From assembly GCA_023460935.1 (NCBI GenBank), contig JAEWOI010000027.1, positions 119,016 to 183,015 on the forward strand: a stretch of 64,000 nt of DNA, written 5' to 3'. The notes under the pieces are model-generated. The model did not search any database. It was given only the letters and a program-made list of their open reading frames with translations, and was not told where the DNA came from. A program made the position numbers and the translations under genes. This DNA comes from Actinomycetes bacterium (GTDB taxonomy: Bacteria > Actinomycetota > Actinomycetes > Propionibacteriales > Propionibacteriaceae). Of the stretch, positions 54,270 to 62,460 are shown in pieces. Positions within the stretch are counted from its first letter, which is position 1. Every line of letters begins with the position of its first letter.

Positions 54270-55712
54270 ATGAGGATCGCCATCGCCGGCGCCACCGGCT
54301 ACATCGGCGGCCGGCTCGTGCCCAGCCTCCTGGCGGAGGGCCACGAGGTCGTCTGCCTGGCCCGCACGCCGGGCAAGCTGGCCGGTCGTCCCTGGCGCGA
54401 GCGGGTGGAGGTCCGCGAGGTCGACGTCCTCGAGCCGGACTCGCTGTCGGCTGCCCTCAGCGGGTGCGACGCCGCCTACTACCTGGTGCACTCCCTGGGT
54501 GGGAAGCGGGACTTCGCCGCTGCCGACCGGGAGGCTGCCGGCAACTTCGCAGCCGCTGCCGCGGCCAACCACCTGCAGCGCATCGTCTACCTGGGCGGGC
54601 TCGGCGCCGGGGAGGACCGGCTGTCCGCCCACCTGGCCAGCCGGCAGGAGACCGGGACGGTGCTGGCTGCGGGCCCGGTCCCGGTGACCGAGCTCAGGGC
54701 CGCGGTGATCATCGGCTCCGGCTCGGTGTCGTTCGAGATGTTGCGCTACCTCACCGAGGTGCTGCCGGTGATGGTGACGCCGCGCTGGGTCGGAACTCGC
54801 TGCCAGCCGATCGCGATCCGGGACGTGCTGGCCTATTTGGTGGCGGCGCTCGGGGACGACCCCGGGCACCACACCTACGAGATCGGCGGGCCGGACGTGG
54901 TCTCCTACCGCGAGATGATGCAGGTCTACGCAGAGGTCGCCGGCCTGCCGCGCCGCGTGCTGCTCCCCGTGCCCGTGCTCACGCCGCGGCTCTCCGCGCA
55001 CTGGATCGGCCTGGTCACCCCGCTGCCCACCGGCGTGGCCAAGCCGCTCGTCGACTCCCTGCGCAACGAGGTCGTCGTCCGGGACGACTCGGCGCTGGCC
55101 AGGTTCGACGTACGCCCGATCAGCTTCCGCCGGGCCGTTGAGCTGGCCCTGTCGCGCAGCCGGGAGCTGGCGGTCGAAACCCGCTGGTCCGACGCCAGCA
55201 CCAGCCCGGCCGCGCCCTTCGCCGGCGATCCCGACTGGGCCGGCGGCACCCTGTTCGTCGATCGCCAGGAGACCGTCTCCGAGGCTCCACCGGCGGACCT
55301 GTACTGGAGTTTCGCGCGGGTGGGCGGCTCGGTGGGCTACTACAGCCTGCCGTGGGCGTGGCGGATCCGCGGGCTGCTCGACCGTATGGTCGGCGGCGTC
55401 GGCCTGCGGCGGGGGCGGCGCCATCCGGAGGAGGTGCGGCTCCACGACACCATCGACTTCTGGCGGGTCGCAGCGGTCGAACCCGGCAGCCGGCTCCAGC
55501 TGGCCGCGGAGATGAAGCTGCCCGGCGAGGCCTGGCTGGAGTGGCGGGTCGAGCCGGAAGGGGACGCCCACCGGGTCATCCAGACCGCCTACTTCCGGCC
55601 GCGGGGCCTTGCGGGGCGCCTGTACTGGTACGCGATGCTGCCCTTCCACCACCTGATCTTCGCCAGCATGCTGCAGGGCATCGTCCAGGCCGCGCTGGAC
55701 CGGAACCGGTAG
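54270..55712 (+). CDS. SDR NAD(P)-binding protein with DUF2867
   Basis: 480 residues. The N-terminal atypical SDR/NmrA-like part has the nucleotide motif MRIAIAGATGYIGGRLVPSL, an AYYLVHSLGG stretch and HLQRIVYLGGLGAGEDRLSA. The last 150 residues form DUF2867 (LYWSFARVGGSVGYYSLPW, RRGRRHPEEVRLHDTIDFWR, AYFRPRGLAGRLYWYAMLPF), and the end may be membrane-associated. Actinobacterial and proteobacterial proteins of this layout are common; the substrate is unknown. ATG 54270 is used rather than GTG 54261. Confidence 0.87.
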   Translation: MRIAIAGATGYIGGRLVPSLLAEGHEVVCLARTPGKLAGRPWRERVEVREVDVLEPDSLSAALSGCDAAYYLVHSLGGKRDFAAADREAAGNFAAAAAANHLQRIVYLGGLGAGEDRLSAHLASRQETGTVLAAGPVPVTELRAAVIIGSGSVSFEMLRYLTEVLPVMVTPRWVGTRCQPIAIRDVLAYLVAALGDDPGHHTYEIGGPDVVSYREMMQVYAEVAGLPRRVLLPVPVLTPRLSAHWIGLVTPLPTGVAKPLVDSLRNEVVVRDDSALARFDVRPISFRRAVELALSRSRELAVETRWSDASTSPAAPFAGDPDWAGGTLFVDRQETVSEAPPADLYWSFARVGGSVGYYSLPWAWRIRGLLDRMVGGVGLRRGRRHPEEVRLHDTIDFWRVAAVEPGSRLQLAAEMKLPGEAWLEWRVEPEGDAHRVIQTAYFRPRGLAGRLYWYAMLPFHHLIFASMLQGIVQAALDRNR

Positions 55713-56041
55713 GCCACCGGCCACGTCTGGCGCAGCACCCGGGCCGCTGCGGCGCGCTGCCCCCCGACGCGCGGCTCGCGACAACCGGCTCCCCCCGAAG
55801 CGGCGGGCCCGGGTGCTGCTGCGATGCGGCCGGCGATCGGTTCGCGGCTTCGTCCCTCCTCGCCTCCGCCCGACCTGTCGACCGTTGCTCATCCGAGCGA
55901 CGTCCCCCACCGGTGATACATCCATCAAGGAACAGCCTGCCGAGGGGGCCGGGAGGTATCAGCGGGGGTAACTCCGCCTCTATCCAGGTGAGGAGGCGCC
56001 TGCATAGGCTGTGGACGCCGCCGGTCCCAGGAGGTTCCCCC
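55713..56041. other. 329-bp gene-free leader of the CHAT cassette
   Basis: No gene was supported here. It contains a 14-bp inverted repeat, GCAGCACCCGGGCC at 55732-55745 with 55806-55819, around a GC-rich 60-base centre, likely a terminator or structured RNA after the SDR gene. Further on there is GGAAC at 55929-55933, the ECF-type -35 motif, with a weak -10 candidate GGTATC near 55955. AGGAGG lies just before the subtilase GTG at 56042. Confidence 0.45.
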
Positions 56042-57598
56042 GTGATCCGTGTGCTCGACCCCACCACCGCCGTCGTCCGTGCGGGCCAGCCGGCTCCACT
56101 GCCCACCGTCTACGTCGCCGACCGGCTGCTGGTGCGCGGGGACCAGGCCTGGAACGGGCTGGATCCCCGCGTGCGCGGACGGCTGGAGGAACTCGGCTGG
56201 GAGCTGGCGCCACTGGCGCAGCCCCGACGGAGGGGGCGCTACGACGTGCGGGCCAAACTGGAGTCGGTGCGCCCGGTTGCCCACGAGCTGCGCGCCCGCA
56301 ACGACCGCCCCGGCCCGCCACCCGACGCCTGGACGCTGCTGCAGGAGCTGGCAGCAGCCGCACCCGAGCTGGCCGCCTGTTTCGAACTCGACCACGTGCT
56401 CACCGCTGCCGGCGGCGGTTACTGGGGCGGCATCGGCGGTGGCTACTGGGGCGGCATCGGCGGTGGCTACTGGGGCGGCATCGGCGGCGGCTACTGGGGC
56501 GGCATCGGCGGCGGCTACTGGGGCGGCATCGGAGCGCCGGGCCCAGCCGAGTTCGGGATGCCCGGCTACGGCGGCCGGACCCCGGTGGCGCTGGTGGTGG
56601 CTGATCCGTCCAGGACAGCGCCGCGGCTGAAGCGCCCGCCGGTGGTGGTGATGCCGGACACCGGCATCGGCAAGCATCCCTGGTTCCCGCGGGAGCGCAC
56701 CGGGGAGCTGCGCCGGCTGCCCGCGGCCTTCGCGCCGGCCTCCCGGCCGGTCACCGTGCACGGCTCCCCCGTGCCGGACGAGTCCTCGGGGGTCAGCGCC
56801 CCCCTCACCGGCGACCTGGACCGGCTGGCCGGTCACGGCACCTTCATCGCCGGGATCGTGCGGCAGACCTGCCCCGCGGCCCGGCTGGAGGCCCACGCCG
56901 TGATGAGTTCTGCAGGCGTGATGCTGGAGGACGAGCTGCTCGACCTGCTGCACGACCTGCTGGAGCGCCAGCTGCAGGCCCTCGCCGGAGGCGACCCGGC
57001 CCGCGTCGTGGACGTGCTTTCGCTCTCGGTCGGCTACTACCACGAGCAGCCCGAGGACGCGCTGTCGGACACCAGCGTGGCCAGTGTGCTGCGCGACCTG
57101 GGCCAGGTCGGAGTGCTGGTGGTCGCCGGCGCCGGCAACGACGCCACCGACCGCAAGTTCCTGCCGGCCGGCTTCGCCGGACAGGTGACCGGGCTCGAGC
57201 GGGACGCCCTGCCGCTGCTCAGCGTCGGCTCGCTGAACCCGAGCCCCGGCACCGTCTCGCTGTTCTCCAACGCCGGGAAGTGGGTGACCACCTACCGTCC
57301 GGGCGCGGCGATCGTGTCCACGCTACCGGTCTCGGAGGACGCCGCCGGCCAGGCCTCGACCCTGGCCGCTGCCGGCACCCCGGATGAGCGGCGGCGGGGC
57401 ACCATCGACCGCGACGACTTCTCCGGCGGCTTCGGGGTGTGGAGCGGCACCAGCTTCGCCGCCCCGGTGCTCTCCGGCCAGCTGGCGCAGGCACTGGTGG
57501 AGCTCGGCCCGGACGAAGCCGGCCTGGAGGCACTGCTCGAGCGCGGCTGGCAGGCGGTGGAACGGGTGCTGGACGATCCTGCGGTGCGCCGGCCATGA
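56042..57598 (+). CDS. Cytosolic subtilase (S8) with GGGYWGGI repeats; first gene of a CHAT-protease cassette
   Basis: 518 residues without signal peptide or membrane segment. Residues 1-123 are a mainly helical N-terminal domain of unknown family (VLDPTTAVVRAGQPAPL; PPDAWTLLQELAAAAPELAA). Residues 124-163 are five exact GGGYWGGI units. The S8 catalytic domain follows: Asp206 in VVVMPDTGIG, His265 in GHGTFIAGIV, oxyanion Asn366 in VVAGAGNDA and Ser471 in WSGTSFAAPVLSG, so the triad is intact. AGGAGG at 56029-56034 precedes GTG 56042. Its stop overlaps the sigma factor ATG (ATGA). Layout suggests a protease held inactive by an N-terminal domain and a flexible glycine linker; that is inference. 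Confidence 0.9.
   Translation: MIRVLDPTTAVVRAGQPAPLPTVYVADRLLVRGDQAWNGLDPRVRGRLEELGWELAPLAQPRRRGRYDVRAKLESVRPVAHELRARNDRPGPPPDAWTLLQELAAAAPELAACFELDHVLTAAGGGYWGGIGGGYWGGIGGGYWGGIGGGYWGGIGGGYWGGIGAPGPAEFGMPGYGGRTPVALVVADPSRTAPRLKRPPVVVMPDTGIGKHPWFPRERTGELRRLPAAFAPASRPVTVHGSPVPDESSGVSAPLTGDLDRLAGHGTFIAGIVRQTCPAARLEAHAVMSSAGVMLEDELLDLLHDLLERQLQALAGGDPARVVDVLSLSVGYYHEQPEDALSDTSVASVLRDLGQVGVLVVAGAGNDATDRKFLPAGFAGQVTGLERDALPLLSVGSLNPSPGTVSLFSNAGKWVTTYRPGAAIVSTLPVSEDAAGQASTLAAAGTPDERRRGTIDRDDFSGGFGVWSGTSFAAPVLSGQLAQALVELGPDEAGLEALLERGWQAVERVLDDPAVRRP
56411..56530 (+). repeat. Five tandem 24-bp units encoding GGGYWGGI
   Basis: Units at 56411, 56435, 56459, 56483 and 56507, each 24 bases. The protein repeats are identical while the DNA differs at synonymous third positions (GGC/GGT, TTAC/CTAC), so the peptide itself seems to be under selection, not only recent slippage. 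Encodes residues 124-163 of the subtilase. Confidence 0.95.
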
Positions 57599-58164
57599 CC
57601 GCCACAGCCTCGCTGGGCGCCCGAGCCGCGACCGCCTTCGCCGCCTACCGGGACGGCGATCGGGAGCGCCTGCGTGAACTGGTCGCACTGCTGACGCCCC
57701 TGCTGTGGCACACCGCGCGTTCCCAGCGCGCGCCGCAGCACCTTGCGGAGGACGCGATCCAGACGGCCTGGCTGCGCCTGGTGGACGCAGCAGAGACGAT
57801 CTCCGACCCGCACGGGGTGGTGTCGTGGCTGGTCGTCACCGTGCGGCGGGAGACCTGGCGGTTGCTCCGGCTGTCCGGCAGGGAGGCGGAACCGGCCGGC
57901 GGGCTGCCGGAGGTGGCCGACGACGCCTCGCCGGAGCAGGCCGCGCTCGCCTCCGATCGGCAACGCGTGCTGTGGGGCCATGTCGCCGACCTGCCCGAGC
58001 GGTGCCGGGCGCTGTTGCGGGTGATCGCGTTCGCCCCGGCGCCGGACTACGCGAATGTCGCGGCCAGCCTGGGCATGCCGATCGGCAGCATCGGGCCGAC
58101 CCGGGGGCGCTGCCTGGCCAAATTGCGGGCGCTGCTGGCGTCCGACCCCAGATGGGAGCTGTGA
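57595..58164 (+). CDS. ECF-type sigma-70 factor of the CHAT cassette
   Basis: 189 residues. Region 2 elements: RELVALLTPLLWHTARSQRA, HLAEDAIQTAWLRLVD and VVSWLVVTVRRETWRLLRL. Region 4 is DLPERCRALLRVIAFAPAPD then YANVAASLGMPIGSIGPTRG, the SIGPTRGRC recognition helix typical of an actinobacterial ECF group with no classic anti-sigma gene. ATG 57595 overlaps the subtilase stop, so the two are translationally coupled. One base separates its stop from the next GTG. It probably drives expression of its own cassette or a stress regulon. Confidence 0.9.
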   Translation: MTATASLGARAATAFAAYRDGDRERLRELVALLTPLLWHTARSQRAPQHLAEDAIQTAWLRLVDAAETISDPHGVVSWLVVTVRRETWRLLRLSGREAEPAGGLPEVADDASPEQAALASDRQRVLWGHVADLPERCRALLRVIAFAPAPDYANVAASLGMPIGSIGPTRGRCLAKLRALLASDPRWEL

Positions 58165-58165
58165 A

Positions 58166-58630
58166 GTGGACGAGGAAATCCCGGGCTCCGCAGAGCCGAT
58201 CGACGCCACGGACCGGCTGCTGCTGGCCGAGCTGGCGACCGTCCACGACCTCCTCGACCCGCCGCCCGCCGGCCTGGTGGAGCGCATCGACTTCGCGCTC
58301 GCCGTAGCCGAGCTGGAGGCCGACATCGCCGAGCTGACCCGCGAGGAACTCGTCGGCGTGCGCAGCGACGAGACCGACACCGTCACGTTCACCAGCGGGT
58401 CGCTGAGCCTGATGGTCACCACGGTGGTGGCCGCGCGCCACGTGCGCATCGACGGCTGGGTCACCAGTCCGGGCGCGGAGGTCGACGTGGTGGGCGTCGG
58501 CATCACCCGCAGCGCGACGGCAGACGACACCGGCCGGTTCTCCGTCGACGGCATCCCTCGGGGCAGCACGCACTTCATCGTCAGGCGGGAGGGGTACCGT
58601 CCGGTGATCACCCCGTCCATCGAGATCTGA
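58166..58630 (+). CDS. Small protein with carboxypeptidase-regulatory-like domain
   Basis: 154 residues. The N-terminal half is helical and acidic (EPIDATDRLLLAELATVHDL, FALAVAELEADIAELTREEL). The C-terminal half reads as a single Ig-like carboxypeptidase-regulatory (CarbopepD_reg/transthyretin-like) beta domain: HVRIDGWVTSPGAEVDVVGV, then ADDTGRFSVDGIPRGSTHFI and VRREGYRPVITP. No signal peptide, so cytosolic. GTG 58166 starts 1 base after the sigma factor. Sitting between sigma factor and protease it could be the sigma partner or the protease substrate; neither is shown by sequence alone. Confidence 0.8.
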   Translation: MDEEIPGSAEPIDATDRLLLAELATVHDLLDPPPAGLVERIDFALAVAELEADIAELTREELVGVRSDETDTVTFTSGSLSLMVTTVVAARHVRIDGWVTSPGAEVDVVGVGITRSATADDTGRFSVDGIPRGSTHFIVRREGYRPVITPSIEI

Positions 58631-58635
58631 GGGAG

Positions 58636-61122
58636 ATGGCCGTAGCCGCCCAGCAGGTACTCGCCAGGGCCTCAGCCCTGCGGCTGGCCGGGCTCGCGGA
58701 GAACTCCGCGGGGCGCCCCGTGCGGGCAGCCGCGCACCTGCGGGCCGCGCTGGCCCTGCTGCCGCCGGTCGACCGGCCGGCCCCGCGCGAGGTGGAAGCC
58801 GTGCGGGTTGCGTGCCTGCTCACCCTCGCGGTCTCCGAACTGGCCACCGGCGGACTCGCCGCTGCGCAGGCCCGCCTGGACCAGGCCAGGGTGCTGGCCG
58901 GTACCGATCCGGAGTTCGTCGCCAGGTGGCGGTGCCAGCGGGGCAACGTCCTCGGCCGGGCCGGCGACTACGCCGTTGCGGTCGCCGAGCTGGAGGTGGT
59001 GGTCACCGAGCCGCAGTGGTTCACCGCGCTGGAGCGGGCCGCGACGCTGCTGAACCGGGGGATGGTGAACTTCGAGCTGGGTCGTCCCGGCGCCGCGGCA
59101 CGCGATTTCGCCGCGGCCGGCGCCCTCGCGGCCGAGGCGGGCGACGAGCGGTACCAGTTCATGGCAGCGCACAACCGTGGCTACGCCCAGTACCTCACCG
59201 GTGACCTGCCCGGCGCACTGGCCACCATGGCCGCGGCGGAGCACCTGCCGGCAGACGTGTTCCGCGGGCCGTCGCTGTTCGACCTCGGCCGGGTGCTCGG
59301 CGAGGCCGGGCTGCTGGACGAGGCGATCGCAGCGCTCGACCGGGCCCAGGCCGCCTGCCGGCCGCGACAGGACCGCTTCCTCCGGGCCGAGATCGACGTG
59401 GAGCGGGCCAAGCTGCTGCGGCTCTCCGGGGACTTCACCGAAGCCGCGCGCGCGGCCCGCGCTGCCGCGGCCCGGTTCCGCCGGCTCGCCGCAGCCGGGC
59501 CGGCCGCCCGCGCGGAGCTCATCGTGCTCGACTGCGACCTGAGCCGGCTTCGTCGGCTGGACCGGGTGCTGGCCGGCGCCGGGGCTGCCGAGCGGCAGGC
59601 CGCCCGCGTCGGCGACACCGAACTGCAGGCCAGGGCGCTGGTGGTGGGGGCGGAGGCCGCCGCCCGGCTGGGTCGCCCTGAACTCGCGCTGGCCGGCCTG
59701 GCCCGCTATCCGAAGCAGAGCTTCGGGCTGGTGCTGAAGCTGCGCCGGGCCTATGCGGCAGCGGTGACCGACGTTGCGGCAGGGCGATCGCCGCGGCGCC
59801 GGCTGGCCGCTGCGTCGGCGGAGCTCGCCGCGAGCCAGGCCGTAAGCGCGTCGCTGGACTCGAGAGCGGCCCGCAAGGTGCTCGGGCTCCGGCTCGCGGA
59901 GCTCGACCTCGGCCTGGCGGTTGGCCAGGGGCCGCGGGCCACCCTCGCCACCCTCGAGCGGTGGGCCAGCCGCGGGCTGCCGGTGGTGCGGCCGCCGGCC
60001 GATCCCCGGCAGGCCGTGCTGACCGAGCGGCTGCGGTCGTTGTCCCAGGCGCTGCGCGACGATCCCGCCTCGCCGGCCGCGGCCGCGCGCCGGGCGGAGC
60101 AGGGCGAGCTGCGCCGCGAGTTGGGCCAGCTGGGGCTGGCGCACCGGCAGGAGCACACCGAAGCCGAGTCCCTGCCGCACCTTGCTGAAGCACTGCAGGA
60201 GTTGCGCCGGGCCGACCGGGACCTGCTGTGGCTGTTCGCCCACGACGGCGCGGTGTGGGGAGTCGGGCTGGCCGGGGGGCGACCCCGCCTGGCCCGGCTG
60301 GCCGACCTGGCCGCGTGCCTTGAGGTGACCAGACGGATCGGCGCCGACCTGCGGGCGCTCGCCCACCGGCCGGCGGGCGCGCTCGGCGCAGCGGTGGCGG
60401 CGTCACTCGCCACCGGGCTCGACTGGGTGGACGGGCAACTGGTCCGGCCGTGGGGGCCACAAGCCGGCGGGCTGGTGCTGGTGGGCTCCCATGCGGTGCA
60501 GGCGATGCCCTGGGCGATGCTGCCGTCCCTCGCCGGAGTGCCGGTGGTCATGGCCGGTTCGGCAACCCAGTGGGCCCGGCCCGCGCGCGACCCGAAGGGC
60601 GGCGTGCGGGTGCTCACCGGGCCCGGGCTGCAGCATGCAGCTGCGGAGGCAGAGGCCGTTGCCGCCGCCTGGCCGGCGGCAGCTGTCACAACTGGGGCCG
60701 GTGCGGCGGACCTTGCGGCGGCGCTGCAACGGCCCGGCCTGGTGCACGTGGCGGCCCACGGCCAGCACCGTGCCGACAGCCCGCTGTTCTCCTCGCTGCG
60801 CATGGCCGACGGCGACATGCACGCCTACGAGTTCCCCGCCGGACAGGTGGCCGCCGGGCACGTGGTGCTTTCGGCCTGTGACGTCGGCAACGCGCGGATC
60901 CGTCCCGGCGACGAGCCGCTCGGCCTGGCCAGCACACTGCTCGCGCTGGGCGTCCGGTCGGTGGTGGCGGCGGTCGCGCCGGTGCCGGACGCCGCTGCAG
61001 CCGAGTTGATGGCCGCCTACCACGCCGGGCTGGCTGCCGGCCTGGGCAGCGACGAGGCGCTGGCCCGGGTGGGCCGCGGTACGCCGTTCGTGGTGCTCGG
61101 CTCGGCATGGCGGGCCGGCTGA
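58636..61122 (+). CDS. TPR-CHAT caspase-like cysteine protease
   Basis: 828 residues. About residues 1-430 are TPR-like helical repeats (RLAGLAENSAGRPVRAAAHL, LLNRGMVNFELGRPGAAARD, AAHNRGYAQYLTGDLPGALA). The C-terminal CHAT domain (about 520-828) has the catalytic dyad His708 in LVHVAAHGQHRADSPLFSSL and Cys748 in VVLSACDVGNARIRPGDEPL, then GLASTLLALGVRSVVAAVAP. Both active residues are present, so a working protease is expected. ATG 58636 lies 5 bases after the preceding stop; no separate promoter is apparent. Final gene of the subtilase-sigma-regulator-CHAT operon. Known relatives include Csx29 of type III-E CRISPR, which also works with a sigma factor module. Confidence 0.92.
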   Translation: MAVAAQQVLARASALRLAGLAENSAGRPVRAAAHLRAALALLPPVDRPAPREVEAVRVACLLTLAVSELATGGLAAAQARLDQARVLAGTDPEFVARWRCQRGNVLGRAGDYAVAVAELEVVVTEPQWFTALERAATLLNRGMVNFELGRPGAAARDFAAAGALAAEAGDERYQFMAAHNRGYAQYLTGDLPGALATMAAAEHLPADVFRGPSLFDLGRVLGEAGLLDEAIAALDRAQAACRPRQDRFLRAEIDVERAKLLRLSGDFTEAARAARAAAARFRRLAAAGPAARAELIVLDCDLSRLRRLDRVLAGAGAAERQAARVGDTELQARALVVGAEAAARLGRPELALAGLARYPKQSFGLVLKLRRAYAAAVTDVAAGRSPRRRLAAASAELAASQAVSASLDSRAARKVLGLRLAELDLGLAVGQGPRATLATLERWASRGLPVVRPPADPRQAVLTERLRSLSQALRDDPASPAAAARRAEQGELRRELGQLGLAHRQEHTEAESLPHLAEALQELRRADRDLLWLFAHDGAVWGVGLAGGRPRLARLADLAACLEVTRRIGADLRALAHRPAGALGAAVAASLATGLDWVDGQLVRPWGPQAGGLVLVGSHAVQAMPWAMLPSLAGVPVVMAGSATQWARPARDPKGGVRVLTGPGLQHAAAEAEAVAAAWPAAAVTTGAGAADLAAALQRPGLVHVAAHGQHRADSPLFSSLRMADGDMHAYEFPAGQVAAGHVVLSACDVGNARIRPGDEPLGLASTLLALGVRSVVAAVAPVPDAAAAELMAAYHAGLAAGLGSDEALARVGRGTPFVVLGSAWRAG

Positions 61123-61173
61123 CTCCTCCGCCTGGGGTTCCGCGGATCCCGCCGCAGTATTACTGTGTACTAC

Positions 61174-61332
61174 ATGCCAGCACCGCAGCGCCGCTCCCTC
61201 GTGTATTCCGTCCGGCTCAGCCCACAGGAGAGCAATGCGATCCAGAGGATCGCTGACGCCCGCCACCTGCCGGCCTCAACCCTGGTCCGGTCCTGGATCC
61301 TCGACCGCCTGGAGGCGGAGCAGAAGGGCTGA
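61174..61332 (+). CDS. Small ribbon-helix-helix protein
   Basis: 52 residues. A beta strand RRSLVYSVRLSPQE is followed by two helices, SNAIQRIADARHLPAST and LVRSWILDRLEAEQKG, the CopG/Arc RHH layout of antitoxins and small repressors. ATG 61174 is closely preceded by a palindromic AGTATTACT (61156-61164), as for autoregulated RHH genes. No toxin gene adjoins; the CHAT gene ends 51 bases upstream, so it may be a regulator of the cassette. Too short for most gene finders. Confidence 0.75.
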   Translation: MPAPQRRSLVYSVRLSPQESNAIQRIADARHLPASTLVRSWILDRLEAEQKG

Positions 61333-61419
61333 CGCCGTCGCCTCCGCGGCGCGGCCGAGGTCGAGGTGGCGCGGCCGAGCCGACAGCTGCAAGGCTGCGG
61401 TGTCGACGGAAGGACTTCG

Positions 61420-62460
61420 ATGCGTTTCCTGTTCCTTGGCGCCGGCGCGATCGGCACCTACGTCGGCGGCTCACTGGCCGCCGCCGGCCACCAGGTCACC
61501 TACAGCGAGCAGCCCGCAGCGGCGGAAGTGATCGCCCGGCAGGGACTGCGGCTCACCCGCGGCGGCCGTACCACCGCCGTCCGGAACATCGCGGTGTTCG
61601 GCTCGGCGGAAGAGGCGCTGGCTGCCGGGCCGCATGACGTCGGCGTGTTCGCGCTGAAGTCCTTCGACACCGAGTCGGCGTTGGCCGGGCTGCTGGCCAC
61701 CGGCAGGGAGTTGCCGCCGATCCTGTCGCTGCAGAACGGCGTGGACAACGAGCCGGTGATCGCCGCGGCGCTGGGTGAGGTGGTCACCGGCACCGTCACC
61801 ACCGCCGTGGCGAAGCCGGGCACCGGCCAGGTCGTCGAGGAGAAGCGCCGCGGCATCGGGGTGGCCCTCGACCACCCGCTCAGCGCTGCGCTGGTGGCAG
61901 CGCTGAACGACGCCGACCTGAACGCTGTGGGCTTCGCCCAGGCCGGGCCGATGAAGTGGTCGAAACTACTGACCAACCTCACCGGCAACGCCACGTCCGC
62001 GATCCTCGACCAACCCGTGTCCGCACTGTTCGCCGACCGCAGGTTGTACGAAGTGGAAGTGGCCGTGCTGCGGGAGTGCCTCGCGGTGATGGCTGCGCTC
62101 GGCCACAGGCCGGTGGATCTGCCGGGCACCCCGGTGCGGGCGCTGGCGCTGGCAGCGTCCAGGCTGCCGAGGTTCATCGCCCAGCCGGCGCTGACGAAGG
62201 CGCTCGGCGGTGGGCGGGGCGACAAGATGCCCTCGTTCCACATCGACCTGCACTCCGGGCGGGGCCGCACCGAGGTGAGCTTCCTGAACGGAGCGGTCGC
62301 CCGGTACGGCGCCGAGCACGGGGTGCCGACCCCGGTGAACACCGTGCTGACCGCGACCCTGGAGGCTCTCAGCTCCGGCGAGCAGAGCCTCGAGATCTAC
62401 CGGCACAATCCCGAGGCCCTGCTCGCCCTGCTCCAGGTCGCCCGGCCGTCAGCCGGGTAG
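61420..62460 (+). CDS. panE: Ketopantoate reductase-family protein
   Basis: 346 residues. NADPH-binding start MRFLFLGAGAIGTYVGGSLA, then LSLQNGVDNEPVIAAALGEV, the catalytic Lys in FAQAGPMKWSKLLTNLTGNA and the C-terminal domain with MPSFHIDLHSGRGRTEVSF and HGVPTPVNTVL. Reduces 2-dehydropantoate to pantoate in coenzyme A synthesis, although family members act on other 2-keto acids. Longer than E. coli PanE (303). GGAAGGA precedes ATG 61420. The last 12 bases overlap the convergent permease. Confidence 0.88.
   Translation: MRFLFLGAGAIGTYVGGSLAAAGHQVTYSEQPAAAEVIARQGLRLTRGGRTTAVRNIAVFGSAEEALAAGPHDVGVFALKSFDTESALAGLLATGRELPPILSLQNGVDNEPVIAAALGEVVTGTVTTAVAKPGTGQVVEEKRRGIGVALDHPLSAALVAALNDADLNAVGFAQAGPMKWSKLLTNLTGNATSAILDQPVSALFADRRLYEVEVAVLRECLAVMAALGHRPVDLPGTPVRALALAASRLPRFIAQPALTKALGGGRGDKMPSFHIDLHSGRGRTEVSFLNGAVARYGAEHGVPTPVNTVLTATLEALSSGEQSLEIYRHNPEALLALLQVARPSAG

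Noticed and set aside
56411..56530. GGGYWGGI repeats as a RiPP precursor core
   Set aside because: They sit inside a full-length subtilase with downstream catalytic domain; no leader peptide or modifying enzymes nearby.
56411..56530. 24-bp tandem as a CRISPR-like array
   Set aside because: Units are directly adjacent without spacers and remain in frame within a protein.
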